The notes under the pieces are model-generated. The model was not told the DNA's origin. It searched no databases and saw nothing but the letters and a program-made list of their open reading frames with translations. 45,975 nucleotides of DNA. It comes from an uncultured Pelagibacteraceae bacterium (GTDB lineage: Bacteria > Pseudomonadota > Alphaproteobacteria > Pelagibacterales > Pelagibacteraceae). This document shows positions 17,852 through 27,700 of this stretch, in pieces. The DNA lies in NCBI GenBank assembly GCA_902571425.1, contig CACGBZ010000009.1:1-45975 (forward strand). The letters are read 5' to 3'. The translations under genes were made by a program, and so were the position numbers. The stretch's first letter is position 1. Each line of letters opens with the position of its first letter.

Positions 17852-20433
17852 TTAGCTTTTCTTTTTTTTTGCTTCTTATTCTTATCGTATTCTCTTCTTT
17901 TCTCAATAAGAATTAGAGCCTCTTCCATTGTGATTTCAGTTGGGTCTTTTTCCTCAGGTATTGTTGCATTTAAAGATTTGTATTTTATATAAGGTCCGTA
18001 TTGTCCTTTCATTATTCTCACGGGCTTCTTATCTTCAGGGTGTTCACCCAAGTCTTTAATAATTGATGATGACATTCTTCCTGGTTTTGCTTCAGCTATA
18101 AGTGTAACAGCTCTGTTTAATCCTATAGAAAAAATTTCATCGACGTTTTCTATTCTTGCCGATTTATTCTCACATTTCAAATAAGGACCAAATCTCCCTG
18201 TATTTAAGGTGATTTCTTTTTGATTCTCTGGATTAATACCCAGTGATTTAGGAAGTGAGCATAAAAATTTAGCTTTTTCTAAATCTATACTTTCTAATTC
18301 AATTCCTTTTGGAATTGATACATTTTTTAATAGTTCATTTACCTCAGGTTTCTTTTTCTTAGTTTTTTTCGTTTTTTTTGGTTTTTCTTCTTCGATATTT
18401 TCCTCAAGAATTTTCTCATACTGAAGATATGGACCAAATCTTCCATTTTTTAAAAAAATATCATTTCCATTTTCATGTTTTCCAAGAAATTTTGGTTCAG
18501 CAAGTTGTGATTGAGCAGCAGCTTTAGCTTTTGATAGTGGTCTTGTAAATTTACATTCTGGATAGTTTGAACATCCAATAAACGCACCTCCTCTAAAACT
18601 GTTTTTTAAACTAAGGGAACCTGTGTCGCATAACTGACATTTTCTAATTATCTTTCCTTCTTTATCAGTGTCAAATATCAATGCTCCCAAACTTTCATTT
18701 AAGAGATCCAAAACCTCTCTAGTTCTTTTTTCTTTTACCTCTGAAACATTACTATTAAAATCTTTCCAAAACATTTCTAGAACTTTTAACCAACTTTCTT
18801 TTCCAGAAGTTATTTCATCTAGTTGATCCTCTAATCCAGCTGTAAAGTTATAATCCACATACTTTGAAAATAGTTTTTCTAAAAACGCAGAAATTAATTT
18901 ACCTCTGTCAGTTGGGAAAAATCTTTTATTAACAATTTCTGCATAACCTCTATTTGCTATTGTTGAAATTATACTTGCATAAGTTGAAGGCCTTCCAATT
19001 CCTAACTCTTCTAATTTTTTAACCAAACTCGCCTCAGAGTAACGTGGGGGAGGTTGGGTAAAATGTTGTTCATCAATAAGAGCTTCTATATTAATTGGCC
19101 CTTTTGACATCTCAGGTAAAATTTGCTCATCATCATCTTTGCCTTGATTTGAATAAACTTTTAAAAATCCATCAAATTTCAAAACCGATCCACTTGATTT
19201 ACATATAGTTTTACTGTCTTCAGATTCAATCGTTATTGTATTTCTATCAAATTTTGCTGTTTCCATTTGAGACGATAGAGCTCTAGACCAAATTAAAGAA
19301 TATAATTTTTGCTGGTCAGAACTTAAATACTTTTTAACAGAATCTGGGTTTCTATTAATATCGGTTGGTCTTATTGCTTCATGAGCTTCCTGAGCGTTTT
19401 TTGCTTTTTTTCCTGAGTAATTATTTGGATTTTGTGGCAAGTATTCGTTACCATATTCTTTTTTAATAAAATTTCTAAAATCATTGACAGCATCAGCGGA
19501 TAAATTAGTTCCATCCGTTCTCATATAAGTAATTAGCCCAACTGTATCTCCCTCAATTTCTATTCCTTGATAAAGTTTTTGTGCTATTTGCATTGTTCTT
19601 GATGCACCAAAACCCAATCTACTAGAAGCAACTTGCTGAAGTGTTGAAGTAGTAAAAGGTCCCGATGGATTTCTGCTGACAACTTTTGAGGAAATATCAG
19701 TTATGTTAAATTTTTTGTTCTTAATATTTTCAATTGCCTTTTCAATTTCTTCTTTTTTTTTAAATGAAAATTTTTCAATTTTTTCTCCATCAAGTTGAGA
19801 AATACTTGCTGTAATATTGCTTTTATTTTTATCCTGAAAATTAATACTTAAAGTCCAAAATTCTTCTGGCTTGAATAATTCAATTTCATGCTCTCTTTCA
19901 GTGATCAATTTCAGCGCTACAGATTGAACTCTACCGGCTGATTTTGAACCAGGTAGCTTAGTCCAAAGTATTGGTGATATATTAAATCCCACCAAATAAT
20001 CTAGTGCTCTTCTAGCCATGTATGCATCGACTAATAAGGGTTCAATCTGTCTTGGATTTTCAATACCATGTGTAACAGCTTTTTTTGTTATTTCATTAAA
20101 TACAACACGTTCAATTTCTTTATCCTTTAAAAGTTTCTTTTCATCTAAATATTCTTTTACATGCCATGCTATTGCTTCACCCTCACGATCTGGGTCAGTA
20201 GCAAGAATTATTTTTGAAGAATCCTTCGCTGCATCAGTAATTTCTTTTAAATATTTTTTTGAAAAGCTATCAATTTCCCATTCCATTTTAAAATTTTGAT
20301 CAGGATCAACAGATCCATTTTTTGAAGGAAGATCTCTAATATGACCATAGCTTGCTAAAACGGTATAGTTATCGCCTAAATATTTATTAATTGTTTTAGC
20401 TTTAGCAGGGCTTTCAACTATGACTAAATTCAT
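17848..20433 (-). CDS. topA: DNA topoisomerase I
   Basis: TopA (861 aa) relaxes negative supercoils. The TOPRIM domain includes VESPAKAKTINKYLG (residues 6-20) and DPDREGEAIAWH (80-91). The active-site tyrosine is Y303 in TYMRTDG. One zinc finger is visible (Cys599, Cys602, Cys621, Cys627). Three C-terminal repeats with GRFGPYL or GQYGPYI follow, then a tail rich in lysine and arginine. It lies 37 bases downstream of plsY and overlaps the 71-aa gene by 4 bases. In many alphaproteobacteria dprA sits between plsY and topA; here it does not. Confidence 0.97.
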   Translation of the reverse strand: MNLVIVESPAKAKTINKYLGDNYTVLASYGHIRDLPSKNGSVDPDQNFKMEWEIDSFSKKYLKEITDAAKDSSKIILATDPDREGEAIAWHVKEYLDEKKLLKDKEIERVVFNEITKKAVTHGIENPRQIEPLLVDAYMARRALDYLVGFNISPILWTKLPGSKSAGRVQSVALKLITEREHEIELFKPEEFWTLSINFQDKNKSNITASISQLDGEKIEKFSFKKKEEIEKAIENIKNKKFNITDISSKVVSRNPSGPFTTSTLQQVASSRLGFGASRTMQIAQKLYQGIEIEGDTVGLITYMRTDGTNLSADAVNDFRNFIKKEYGNEYLPQNPNNYSGKKAKNAQEAHEAIRPTDINRNPDSVKKYLSSDQQKLYSLIWSRALSSQMETAKFDRNTITIESEDSKTICKSSGSVLKFDGFLKVYSNQGKDDDEQILPEMSKGPINIEALIDEQHFTQPPPRYSEASLVKKLEELGIGRPSTYASIISTIANRGYAEIVNKRFFPTDRGKLISAFLEKLFSKYVDYNFTAGLEDQLDEITSGKESWLKVLEMFWKDFNSNVSEVKEKRTREVLDLLNESLGALIFDTDKEGKIIRKCQLCDTGSLSLKNSFRGGAFIGCSNYPECKFTRPLSKAKAAAQSQLAEPKFLGKHENGNDIFLKNGRFGPYLQYEKILEENIEEEKPKKTKKTKKKKPEVNELLKNVSIPKGIELESIDLEKAKFLCSLPKSLGINPENQKEITLNTGRFGPYLKCENKSARIENVDEIFSIGLNRAVTLIAEAKPGRMSSSIIKDLGEHPEDKKPVRIMKGQYGPYIKYKSLNATIPEEKDPTEITMEEALILIEKRREYDKNKKQKKRKAK

Positions 20434-20440
20434 AAAATAA

Positions 20441-20461
20441 CAAACTACTCAAAAGAGTTTG
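20441..20461. repeat. Short inverted repeat in the plsY-topA gap
   Basis: CAAACT at 20441-20446 is complementary to AGTTTG at 20456-20461, and the inner ACTC-AAAA-GAGT (20447-20458) is an alternative stem. It lies in the 37-base spacer just before the topA start on the minus strand. It could be a weak terminator or attenuator for topA, or chance. No clean U-tract follows. Confidence 0.3.
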
Positions 20462-20470
20462 ATAGTCAAA

Positions 20471-21049
20471 TTAATAAATTTTTGTCTTAGTTTCTTCTTT
20501 ATTTATCAGGCGTTTAATATTTTCTCTGTGGGTAAAAAATATTAAAATAAACATTGTTACGTAAAAAAATATATTTTCTGATCCTTTCATAATTAAAATA
20601 TAAGTAGGTATAGAAATTGATCCTATCAAGGAAGCTAAGGATGAATATTTAAAAATAAAAAAAATTATTAACCAACATACCCCAAATACTAAACCAAAAA
20701 TAATATTTAAAGAAAAAAGTATCCCAACATATGTCGCCACACCTTTGCCACCTTTAAATTTTAACCATACAGGGAACACATGACCTATAAAAGCGCATAA
20801 AGCTGATATATATACTGCATCAGGAAAATTAATTTTAACGTATAAAACAGGTATTACTGCCTTTAACACATCAAGTATTAGTGTTGAATAACCAATTAAC
20901 TTGTTACCAGTTCTTAAAGCATTTGTTGCGCCAATATTACCAGAGCCAATTTCTCTAATATCTTTTTTTAAAAATACTTTGGTTAAAATTAATCCAAAAG
21001 GAATTGATCCCATTAGGTATGAGATTATACCTATTATAAAAAGTTCCAT
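20471..21049 (-). CDS. plsY: Glycerol-3-phosphate acyltransferase PlsY
   Basis: PlsY (192 aa) is an inner-membrane enzyme that acylates glycerol-3-phosphate from acyl-phosphate, the first step of phospholipid synthesis. Several hydrophobic helices are visible. The three conserved loops appear as GSIPFG, GSGNIGATNALRTG and KGGKGVATYVG. It follows the pyrC-like gene by 2 bases in the same direction. The partner PlsX is not in the window. Confidence 0.96.
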   Translation of the reverse strand: MELFIIGIISYLMGSIPFGLILTKVFLKKDIREIGSGNIGATNALRTGNKLIGYSTLILDVLKAVIPVLYVKINFPDAVYISALCAFIGHVFPVWLKFKGGKGVATYVGILFSLNIIFGLVFGVCWLIIFFIFKYSSLASLIGSISIPTYILIMKGSENIFFYVTMFILIFFTHRENIKRLINKEETKTKIY

Positions 21050-21051
21050 TT

Positions 21052-22338
21052 TTATATTTTAAATAATTCTATACCTTTTACAAATGTATTGGTTACTTTT
21101 CCTTGAAGTTTCTTATCTTCAATTGAAGTATTTTTAGATTTAGAGATTAAATTTTCTTTTTTTACAATCCATGGTTTATTGATATCTACTATACAAAAAT
21201 CCGCATCATTACCAATAGACAGGTTTCCTTTATTTATATTTAATATTTTTGCTGGGTTAGAGGTTAAAGCTTGAATTATAGTTTCAAGTTTTACAGATCC
21301 ATTATGAAATAATTCTAAACTTAAGGATAACAATGTTTCAATACCAGATGCACCAGTTGCAGCCTGTGCAAAAGTTAATCTTTTAGACTCTTCATCTTCA
21401 GGTTTATGGTCAGAAACAATTACATCAATAGTTTTATCTTTTAATCCTTGAACTAAAGCTTCTCTATCTTCTTCTCTTCTAAGTGGAGGGGATAATTTTA
21501 AAAATGTTCTAAAATCTCCAATATCATTTTCATTTAATGAAAGATTGTTTATTGATACACCGCAAGTAAATTTAATGTTTTGTTTACGTTCTTTAATTAT
21601 ATCTACAGATTTTCCTACTGATAGTTGAGATATATGATATCGACATTTAGTTTTTTCTAAGAGAGTAAGATCTCTTTCAATTATAATTCTTTCAGCAATA
21701 TCTGGTATGCTTGATAAGCCTAGTTTTGTTGCAATAATACCAGAATTAATCATGCCATTTTTAGCTAAATCGTAATCTTCAGCATGTTGCATTATAAGAC
21801 ATCCCAAATCTTTAGCTGAATTCATAATTCTAGACATAAGTCTAGTATTTTGAATTGTTTTTACTCCGTCAGTAAAAGCAATAATTCCTTTTTTAGCTAG
21901 TAACCCAAATTCAGTCATATTGGTGCCGTCAGTATTTTGAGTTAATGAAGCGCAAGGAAAGATATTTATTTTAGACTTGTCACGTCCTCTTCTTTTTAAA
22001 AAATCTACAATTGATACATTATCTATAATTGGATCTGTATTAGGCATAGTTACGACGGAAGTTACTCCCCCAGATAATGCTGCATTACTTAAAGTCCTAA
22101 AATTTTCTTTATATTCATATCCTGGCTCGCCTACAAAAACTCTCATGTCCACTATACCAGGAAATATATATTTACCTTTTAAGTCAGTAGGTTTTTCTCG
22201 AGTTGGTAAATTGTTTGTATTTACCTTTTTTCCTATTGCTTCTATCTTTCCGTCTTCTCCAATTATTAATCCACCATTTTCGTTTATGGAATTATGAGGA
22301 TCTATAATGTTTGCATTTATAAAGTATTGTTTTTTCAT
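21052..22338 (-). CDS. Dihydroorotase-like protein lacking metal ligands (probable PyrC')
   Basis: The 428-aa protein has the overall class I dihydroorotase/amidohydrolase fold (IFPGIVDM at 58-65, MPNTDP at 98-103, ASGIETLLSL at 330-339). Its metal site is damaged. The usual DXHXH is D64-M-R66-V-F68, and the later HH pair is replaced by NN in SINN (262-265). QHAED (184-188), His235 and SDHKP (309-313) remain. Loss of HXH should abolish metal-dependent catalysis. Noncatalytic PyrC' proteins that assemble with PyrB are known from Pseudomonas. The immediate pyrB neighbour supports that role. An active dihydroorotase would have to be elsewhere. Confidence 0.88.
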   Translation of the reverse strand: MKKQYFINANIIDPHNSINENGGLIIGEDGKIEAIGKKVNTNNLPTREKPTDLKGKYIFPGIVDMRVFVGEPGYEYKENFRTLSNAALSGGVTSVVTMPNTDPIIDNVSIVDFLKRRGRDKSKINIFPCASLTQNTDGTNMTEFGLLAKKGIIAFTDGVKTIQNTRLMSRIMNSAKDLGCLIMQHAEDYDLAKNGMINSGIIATKLGLSSIPDIAERIIIERDLTLLEKTKCRYHISQLSVGKSVDIIKERKQNIKFTCGVSINNLSLNENDIGDFRTFLKLSPPLRREEDREALVQGLKDKTIDVIVSDHKPEDEESKRLTFAQAATGASGIETLLSLSLELFHNGSVKLETIIQALTSNPAKILNINKGNLSIGNDADFCIVDINKPWIVKKENLISKSKNTSIEDKKLQGKVTNTFVKGIELFKI

Positions 22339-23280
22339 TTATTCACAAAATATTTTTAAACATGCCATTCTTACAGCAACACCTAATTCAACTTGTTCTT
22401 TAATCACACTCTTGTTTATGTCATCAGCTAATCTTGTATCAATTTCAATTCCTCTATTCATTGGACCAGGATGCATAATTAAAGCATCTGATTTTGCATG
22501 ATCAAGTTTATCTGGTGTTAATCCATAATATTCATAGTATTCTCTGTTCGATGAAAGATATGAACTGGTCATCCTTTCATTTTGTAATCTAAGCATCATC
22601 ACAATATCACAATCTTTGAGGCCCTTTTTCATATCAGTAAAAGTATTTACACCAAATTTTTCAATTTCTTTTGGCATCAAGTTAGATGGAGCAACTATAT
22701 TAATCTCAGCTCCTAACATAGTAAGAAGATAAATATTTGATCTAGCTACTCTTGAATGAAGTATGTCTCCACATATTGCTATTTTTAATCCTTGAATTTT
22801 TTTTTTTCGATTTCTAATTGTTAATGCATCTAATAATGCTTGGGTAGGATGTTCGCGTCTACCATCACCAGCATTTAATACGACACAATTAACTTTTTGA
22901 GATAATAGATTACAAGCACCAGAGTCTTGATGTCTGATCACAATTATATCAGGATGCATTGCATTTAAGGTCATTGCTGTATCAATCAAAGTTTCACCTT
23001 TTTTAATGGCTGAGTTACCCATATTCATTGACATGACGTCTGCACCAAGTCTTTTCCCAGCAAGTTCAAATGAGCTTTGAGTTCTAGTTGATGGCTCAAA
23101 GAATAAGTTTATTTGTGTTTTACCTCTTAACACATCGGTTTTTTTATTTTTACTCTGATTTAATTTTATGAAAGCTTCTGACTCATCCAGGATATAATTA
23201 ATATCATTAACTGATAAATCTTGGATACCTAACAGATGTTTTTGTGAGATTTTAATAGCTTTATTGGTTTTAGTTGCCAT
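22339..23280 (-). CDS. pyrB: Aspartate carbamoyltransferase catalytic subunit
   Basis: PyrB condenses carbamoyl phosphate with aspartate in pyrimidine synthesis. The carbamoyl-phosphate loop [13 protein letters not shown] is at about residues 60-72. [23 protein letters not shown] and the aspartate-side MLRLQNERM complete the pattern. The ATG at 23280 gives 313 aa beginning MATKTNK. The frame extends upstream to a TTG at 23319, but that extension is not conserved-looking. The pyrC-like gene begins directly after its stop (no gap), consistent with a PyrB-PyrC' complex. Confidence 0.95.
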   Translation of the reverse strand: MATKTNKAIKISQKHLLGIQDLSVNDINYILDESEAFIKLNQSKNKKTDVLRGKTQINLFFEPSTRTQSSFELAGKRLGADVMSMNMGNSAIKKGETLIDTAMTLNAMHPDIIVIRHQDSGACNLLSQKVNCVVLNAGDGRREHPTQALLDALTIRNRKKKIQGLKIAICGDILHSRVARSNIYLLTMLGAEINIVAPSNLMPKEIEKFGVNTFTDMKKGLKDCDIVMMLRLQNERMTSSYLSSNREYYEYYGLTPDKLDHAKSDALIMHPGPMNRGIEIDTRLADDINKSVIKEQVELGVAVRMACLKIFCE

Positions 23281-23322
23281 TAAAATTAACTCTATAGCTA
23301 TAAAGCCCCTAAATGGCAAGGA

Positions 23323-23778
23323 TTAATTTTTTAAATAATCTATAGCTCCTTGAAGAATAAATGCAGCTGCATTTTGATCTATGTTTTTTTCACGCTTAGA
23401 AACATTAACATCAAGCTGACTGGATAGATTAAATGCGCCAACAGTTGAAAGTCTTTCATCCCATAAGCAAACATCTATATCAATATTTTGGTCTATATTC
23501 TTAGATACATCACTTACTGATTGAGCAGAAGGACCTAATGAACCATCCATGTTAATTGGAAATCCAATAATAATTCCTTTAATATTGTTTTCCTCTATTA
23601 TTTTTTTTAATTCGTTGATTAGATCATCATTATTGGTTTTATTGATCGTTTTAAAAGGTGTAGCTATTGACTGTTTTTCATCACAAATTGATACACCGAT
23701 TCTTTTTGAACCAAGATCTAAACCAATCAATCTAGAGGTTTCAGACTGTTTTTTTTTGAATTCTTCAATAGTGATCAT
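23323..23778 (-). CDS. ruvX: RuvX/YqgF-family Holliday junction resolvase-like protein
   Basis: The 151-aa protein has the RNase H-like start RLIGLDLGSKRIGVSICDE with a first catalytic-type aspartate, then GIIIGFPINMDGSLGP and the late acidic VCLWDERLSTVGA. The family is linked to processing the 5' end of pre-16S rRNA and to Holliday-junction resolution. Which role applies here cannot be read from sequence. It is first in the minus-strand series and diverges from gatC across 50 bases. Confidence 0.93.
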   Translation of the reverse strand: MITIEEFKKKQSETSRLIGLDLGSKRIGVSICDEKQSIATPFKTINKTNNDDLINELKKIIEENNIKGIIIGFPINMDGSLGPSAQSVSDVSKNIDQNIDIDVCLWDERLSTVGAFNLSSQLDVNVSKREKNIDQNAAAFILQGAIDYLKN

Positions 23779-23828
23779 ATTGTATATTTTAAACTTAAGT
23801 GATAGTTTGCGACATATTTAAATACCAT

Positions 23829-24116
23829 ATGAGCATCGATCTTAAAACAATAAAGCACATATCTAAACTATCAAGAATTTCTGTAGATGAGAAAAAAGCA
23901 GAGAAACTTGCAGGAGATTTAAATTCAATTTTCGATTTTATTGAAAAACTTAACGAATTAAAAACTGACAATGTTGAACCATTAACTTCTGTTGCTGAAA
24001 CAACTCTAAAACTAAGATCAGATGAAGTAAAAAGTAAAAACTTAAGAGATCAAGTGATAAAAAATTCTCCTAAGGAAAATGAAGATTATTTTGTAGTACC
24101 AAAGGTAATTGAATAA
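23829..24116 (+). CDS. gatC: Asp-tRNA(Asn)/Glu-tRNA(Gln) amidotransferase subunit C
   Basis: GatC (95 aa) wraps around GatA and stabilises the GatCAB complex. The sequence IKHISKLSRISVDEKKAEKL, the FDFIEKLNELKTDNVEP block and the C-terminal ENEDYFVVPKVIE are typical. The ATG at 23829 (MSIDLKT) was chosen; the frame opens 30 bases earlier but the extra residues do not match the family. The stop overlaps the gatA ATG (TAATG). Confidence 0.96.
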   Translation: MSIDLKTIKHISKLSRISVDEKKAEKLAGDLNSIFDFIEKLNELKTDNVEPLTSVAETTLKLRSDEVKSKNLRDQVIKNSPKENEDYFVVPKVIE

Positions 24117-25573
24117 TGTCAGATATAACCAAACAATCATTATCTGAGTTAGTAGAAAATATAAAAAGTAAAAAACTTTCCTCAAGTGAAGTTACTAAAG
24201 CGTTTGTTGAAAGGTCAGATAAATCAAAAGAATTAAATGCATATATAACTGAGGACTATGCAAATGCTTTAAATAAAGCAAAAATATTTGATGAAAAACC
24301 TGATCTTAATCTAAAATTGCCTGGTATCCCAATGGCTGTGAAAGATTTATTTTGTACAAGAGATTTAAGAACTACGGCAGGTAGTAAGATTTTAAATAAC
24401 TTTGTTCCAACTTACGAGTCAACAGTTACACAAAGCATTTGGAATGAAGGGGCTATTCTAATGGGAAAATTAAATTGTGATGAATTCGCAATGGGTTCAT
24501 CTAATGAAACTAGTTTTTTTGGTAGTGTACAAAACCCAATTGATAAGAATTTAGTTCCGGGAGGTTCTTCAGGTGGATCGTCTTCCGCTGTAGCAGCTCA
24601 ATTAACACCAATAACTATTGGAACAGATACAGGTGGATCAATAAGACAGCCTGCTTCATTCACCGGAACTGTTGGATTAAAACCTACTTATGGTAGTTGC
24701 TCTAGATACGGAATTGTAGCATTTGCATCATCCCTAGATCAAGCTGGTCCAATGGCGCAAAATGTTAGAGATTGTGCATTGTTGCATGAAGTTATTAGCA
24801 CTTATGATGAAAAAGATTCTACATCAATAGAATTTAAAAGGAACGAGTACAGCAAAGAATTAACAAAAGATATTAAAGGTAAAAAAATAGGAATACCTAA
24901 AGAATATAGAGTAGATGGCATGCCTAAGGAAATAGAGGACCTTTGGAAAAAAGGTATTGAATATGCAAAAGATTGTGGTGCTGAGATTATCGATATATCT
25001 CTACCTCATACTAATTATGCACTACCAACTTATTATATCGTAGCTCCAGCAGAGGCTTCATCTAATTTGGCTAGATACGACGGTGTTAAATATGGTTTTA
25101 GAGCAGAAGGGGAAAATCTTATTGATATGTATGAAAAAACAAGATCTGAAGGATTTGGTGCCGAAGTACAAAGAAGAATAATGATTGGAACTTATGTCTT
25201 ATCTTCAGGATATTATGATGCTTATTATCTTAAAGCTCAAAAGGTAAGAAAACTTATTAAAAATGATTTTGATGATGCTTATAAAAAAGTCGATGCAATT
25301 CTAACACCATCTACGCCAAGTTCAGCGTTTAAAATTGGTGAAAAAACAAACGATCCAGTTTCAATGTATTTAAATGATATTTTTACTGTTCCTGTAAATT
25401 TAGCTGGCTTACCTGGAATTTCAATACCCGCAGGTCATGATGCTAAAGGATATCCATTAGGATTACAGATAATTGGTAAAGCTTTTGATGAACAAAATAT
25501 TTTAAACATTGCATATGCTATGGAAGAAAAAATTAATTTTAAAAACAATATTACTGATTGGTGGCTAAAGTGA
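24116..25573 (+). CDS. gatA: Asp-tRNA(Asn)/Glu-tRNA(Gln) amidotransferase subunit A
   Basis: GatA (485 aa) is the glutaminase that supplies ammonia for converting Glu-tRNA(Gln) to Gln-tRNA(Gln), and often Asp-tRNA(Asn) to Asn-tRNA(Asn). The amidase triad is visible: Lys76 in MAVKDLF, the GGSSGGS segment at 149-155 and Ser175 in [12 protein letters not shown]. Length is normal. It overlaps gatC by one base and gatB by a few bases. Confidence 0.97.
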   Translation: MSDITKQSLSELVENIKSKKLSSSEVTKAFVERSDKSKELNAYITEDYANALNKAKIFDEKPDLNLKLPGIPMAVKDLFCTRDLRTTAGSKILNNFVPTYESTVTQSIWNEGAILMGKLNCDEFAMGSSNETSFFGSVQNPIDKNLVPGGSSGGSSSAVAAQLTPITIGTDTGGSIRQPASFTGTVGLKPTYGSCSRYGIVAFASSLDQAGPMAQNVRDCALLHEVISTYDEKDSTSIEFKRNEYSKELTKDIKGKKIGIPKEYRVDGMPKEIEDLWKKGIEYAKDCGAEIIDISLPHTNYALPTYYIVAPAEASSNLARYDGVKYGFRAEGENLIDMYEKTRSEGFGAEVQRRIMIGTYVLSSGYYDAYYLKAQKVRKLIKNDFDDAYKKVDAILTPSTPSSAFKIGEKTNDPVSMYLNDIFTVPVNLAGLPGISIPAGHDAKGYPLGLQIIGKAFDEQNILNIAYAMEEKINFKNNITDWWLK

Positions 25574-27048
25574 GCGAAAACAAATCCGAATATCTAATTA
25601 ATAGACGTGACAATCAATATGAAGTTGTTATTGGTTTAGAAGTTCATGCACAAGTTACATCCCAGTCGAAATTATTCTCAACATCAGCAACCAAATTTGG
25701 AGCTGAACCAAATACCCAAGTAAGTTTAGTTGATGCAGCATTTCCAGGAATGTTGCCGGTAATAAACGAATATTGTGTAAAACAAGCTATTAAAACAGGA
25801 ATTGGTTTAAAAGCTAAAATTAATAAGAGATCTGTCTTTGATAGAAAAAATTATTTTTATGCTGATTTACCTCAGGGATATCAAATCTCACAATTCAAAG
25901 ATCCAATTGTAGGTGAGGGTAAAGTAATACTTGATATGCCTGATGGTCAAAAAGAGGTAGGTATAGAAAGATTACACTTGGAACAAGATGCGGGTAAAAG
26001 CATTCATGATTTAGATCCTAAAAGCACTTTTGTAGATTTAAATAGATCAGGTGTAGCTTTAATGGAAATTGTTAGTAAGCCTGATTTAAGATCTCCAGAT
26101 GAAGTCAATGCATATATTAAAAAATTAAGATCTATAATGAGGTATTTAGGAACTTGTGATGGAAATATGCAGGAAGGCTCTTTAAGAGCCGATGTGAATG
26201 TATCCGTTAGAAAGAAAGGTTCAAAAGAATTTGGAACCAGATGTGAGATTAAAAACGTAAACTCAATAAAGTTCATGCAGATGGCAATTGAATACGAAGC
26301 TAATAGACAAGTTGATTTAATTGAAGATGGTCAAAAAATTGATCAAGAAACAAGACTTTTTGATACAAAAAAGAATGAAACTAGATCAATGAGATCAAAA
26401 GAAGATGCACACGATTATAGATATTTTCCTGATCCTGATCTACTACCGTTAGAAGTATCTGATGAATTTATTAATGAACTTAAAAATAATATTCCAGAAT
26501 TACCAGACGATAAAAAGAAAAGATTTATTGATGAATTTAAGTTGTCACCATATGAAGCAACCATCTTGGTCTCTGATATAGATACAGCAAACTATTTTGA
26601 AGAAGTTGTAACTAAAATGGGTAAGAATAAAGATATGAAATTAGCAGTTAATTGGATTACAGGTGAATTATTTGCAGTTTTAAATAATAAAAATTTAGAA
26701 ATTTCCAAAAGTCCAGTAAGTGCAAAGAATTTAGCTATACTAGTTAACTTAATAAAGAATGGAACAATTTCAGGAAAAATAGCAAAGACTGTATTTGAAT
26801 TAATGTTAAATGGAGATAAGGATCCTCAAAAAATTGTTGAGGAGAAAGGATTAAAACAACAAAGTGATCCTAAAGCGATAGAGGCTTTAATTGATAAAAT
26901 AATTAATGATAATAGAGAAAAAGCAATTGAATATAAGCAAGGTAAGGAAAAATTATTTGGTTTCTTTGTTGGTCAAGCTATGAAAGCTTCTGGTGGTAAA
27001 GCCAATCCTCAACTAATAAATGAGATTTTAAAGAAAAAACTTCAGTAA
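25570..27048 (+). CDS. gatB: Asp-tRNA(Asn)/Glu-tRNA(Gln) amidotransferase subunit B
   Basis: GatB binds the misacylated tRNA and carries out the kinase/transamidation step. [20 protein letters not shown] starts the cradle domain. [28 protein letters not shown] and [13 protein letters not shown] follow, and a YqeY-like C-terminal tail domain ends the protein. The GTG at 25570 gives a 4-base GTGA overlap with the gatA stop and 492 aa. TTG at 25558 or GTG at 25561 would add only 3-4 residues. Confidence 0.95.
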   Translation: MSENKSEYLINRRDNQYEVVIGLEVHAQVTSQSKLFSTSATKFGAEPNTQVSLVDAAFPGMLPVINEYCVKQAIKTGIGLKAKINKRSVFDRKNYFYADLPQGYQISQFKDPIVGEGKVILDMPDGQKEVGIERLHLEQDAGKSIHDLDPKSTFVDLNRSGVALMEIVSKPDLRSPDEVNAYIKKLRSIMRYLGTCDGNMQEGSLRADVNVSVRKKGSKEFGTRCEIKNVNSIKFMQMAIEYEANRQVDLIEDGQKIDQETRLFDTKKNETRSMRSKEDAHDYRYFPDPDLLPLEVSDEFINELKNNIPELPDDKKKRFIDEFKLSPYEATILVSDIDTANYFEEVVTKMGKNKDMKLAVNWITGELFAVLNNKNLEISKSPVSAKNLAILVNLIKNGTISGKIAKTVFELMLNGDKDPQKIVEEKGLKQQSDPKAIEALIDKIINDNREKAIEYKQGKEKLFGFFVGQAMKASGGKANPQLINEILKKKLQ

Positions 27049-27049
27049 A

Positions 27050-27700
27050 ATGGGTGCAAACCTTAATATTACAGAAAAGTTACAAAATTATATAAATGAT
27101 TTTGGATTAAATTTACATCCAGTTCAACAAGAAATAATTAATTATAATAAAACTTTAGGTGATATCAAAAGAATGCAGGTTGATCCCACTCAATGTCATT
27201 TTCTTCACTTAATTATTAAAGTTTCAAATATAAAAAATGTTCTTGAAATCGGAACTTTTACGGGACTTAGCGCTCTCTCAATTTCACTTGCATTACCTGA
27301 TAATGGTAAACTAATTGCTCTCGATAAAAATGAAGAGACTAATAAAATAGCATTAGATTTTTTCAAAAAAGCTAATCAAGAATATAAAATTCAAACTATA
27401 ATTAAACCGGCCCTTGAAAGTTTGAGAGAATTAAAAAATAATAAATTTGATATGGTCTTTATTGATGCTGATAAAATGAACTATAAAGAATATTATGAAA
27501 AGTCTTTAGGTTTATTAAACAAAGGTGGATTAATTATTATCGATAACGTTTTATGGCATGGTGAAGTAGCTGATGAAAAAAATAACGATAAATTTACTGT
27601 AAATATTAAAAAATTTAATAAATTTGTATCTGAAGATGAGAGAGTAGAACAAATTATTATTCCATTAGGTGACGGAATGACTGTTTGTAGGGTTTTATAA
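27050..27700 (+). CDS. Class I SAM-dependent O-methyltransferase
   Basis: The 216-aa protein matches the caffeoyl-CoA/catechol O-methyltransferase family found in many bacteria. It has LEIGTFTGLSALSISLAL (SAM motif I, about residues 65-82), an acidic IALDKNEE after it, FDMVFIDADKMNY (metal-linked aspartates) and GGLIIIDNVLWHGEV. The substrate cannot be inferred. It sits 1 base after gatB and overlaps trhO by one base, so it is probably cotranscribed with both. Confidence 0.88.
   Translation: MGANLNITEKLQNYINDFGLNLHPVQQEIINYNKTLGDIKRMQVDPTQCHFLHLIIKVSNIKNVLEIGTFTGLSALSISLALPDNGKLIALDKNEETNKIALDFFKKANQEYKIQTIIKPALESLRELKNNKFDMVFIDADKMNYKEYYEKSLGLLNKGGLIIIDNVLWHGEVADEKNNDKFTVNIKKFNKFVSEDERVEQIIIPLGDGMTVCRVL

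Noticed and set aside
23281..23319. TTG start for pyrB adding 13 residues
   Set aside because: The extension is hydrophobic and not typical of PyrB; the ATG at 23280 suits the family.
23799..23828. Earlier start for gatC adding ten residues
   Set aside because: The extra residues are not GatC-like and would occupy the divergent promoter region with ruvX.
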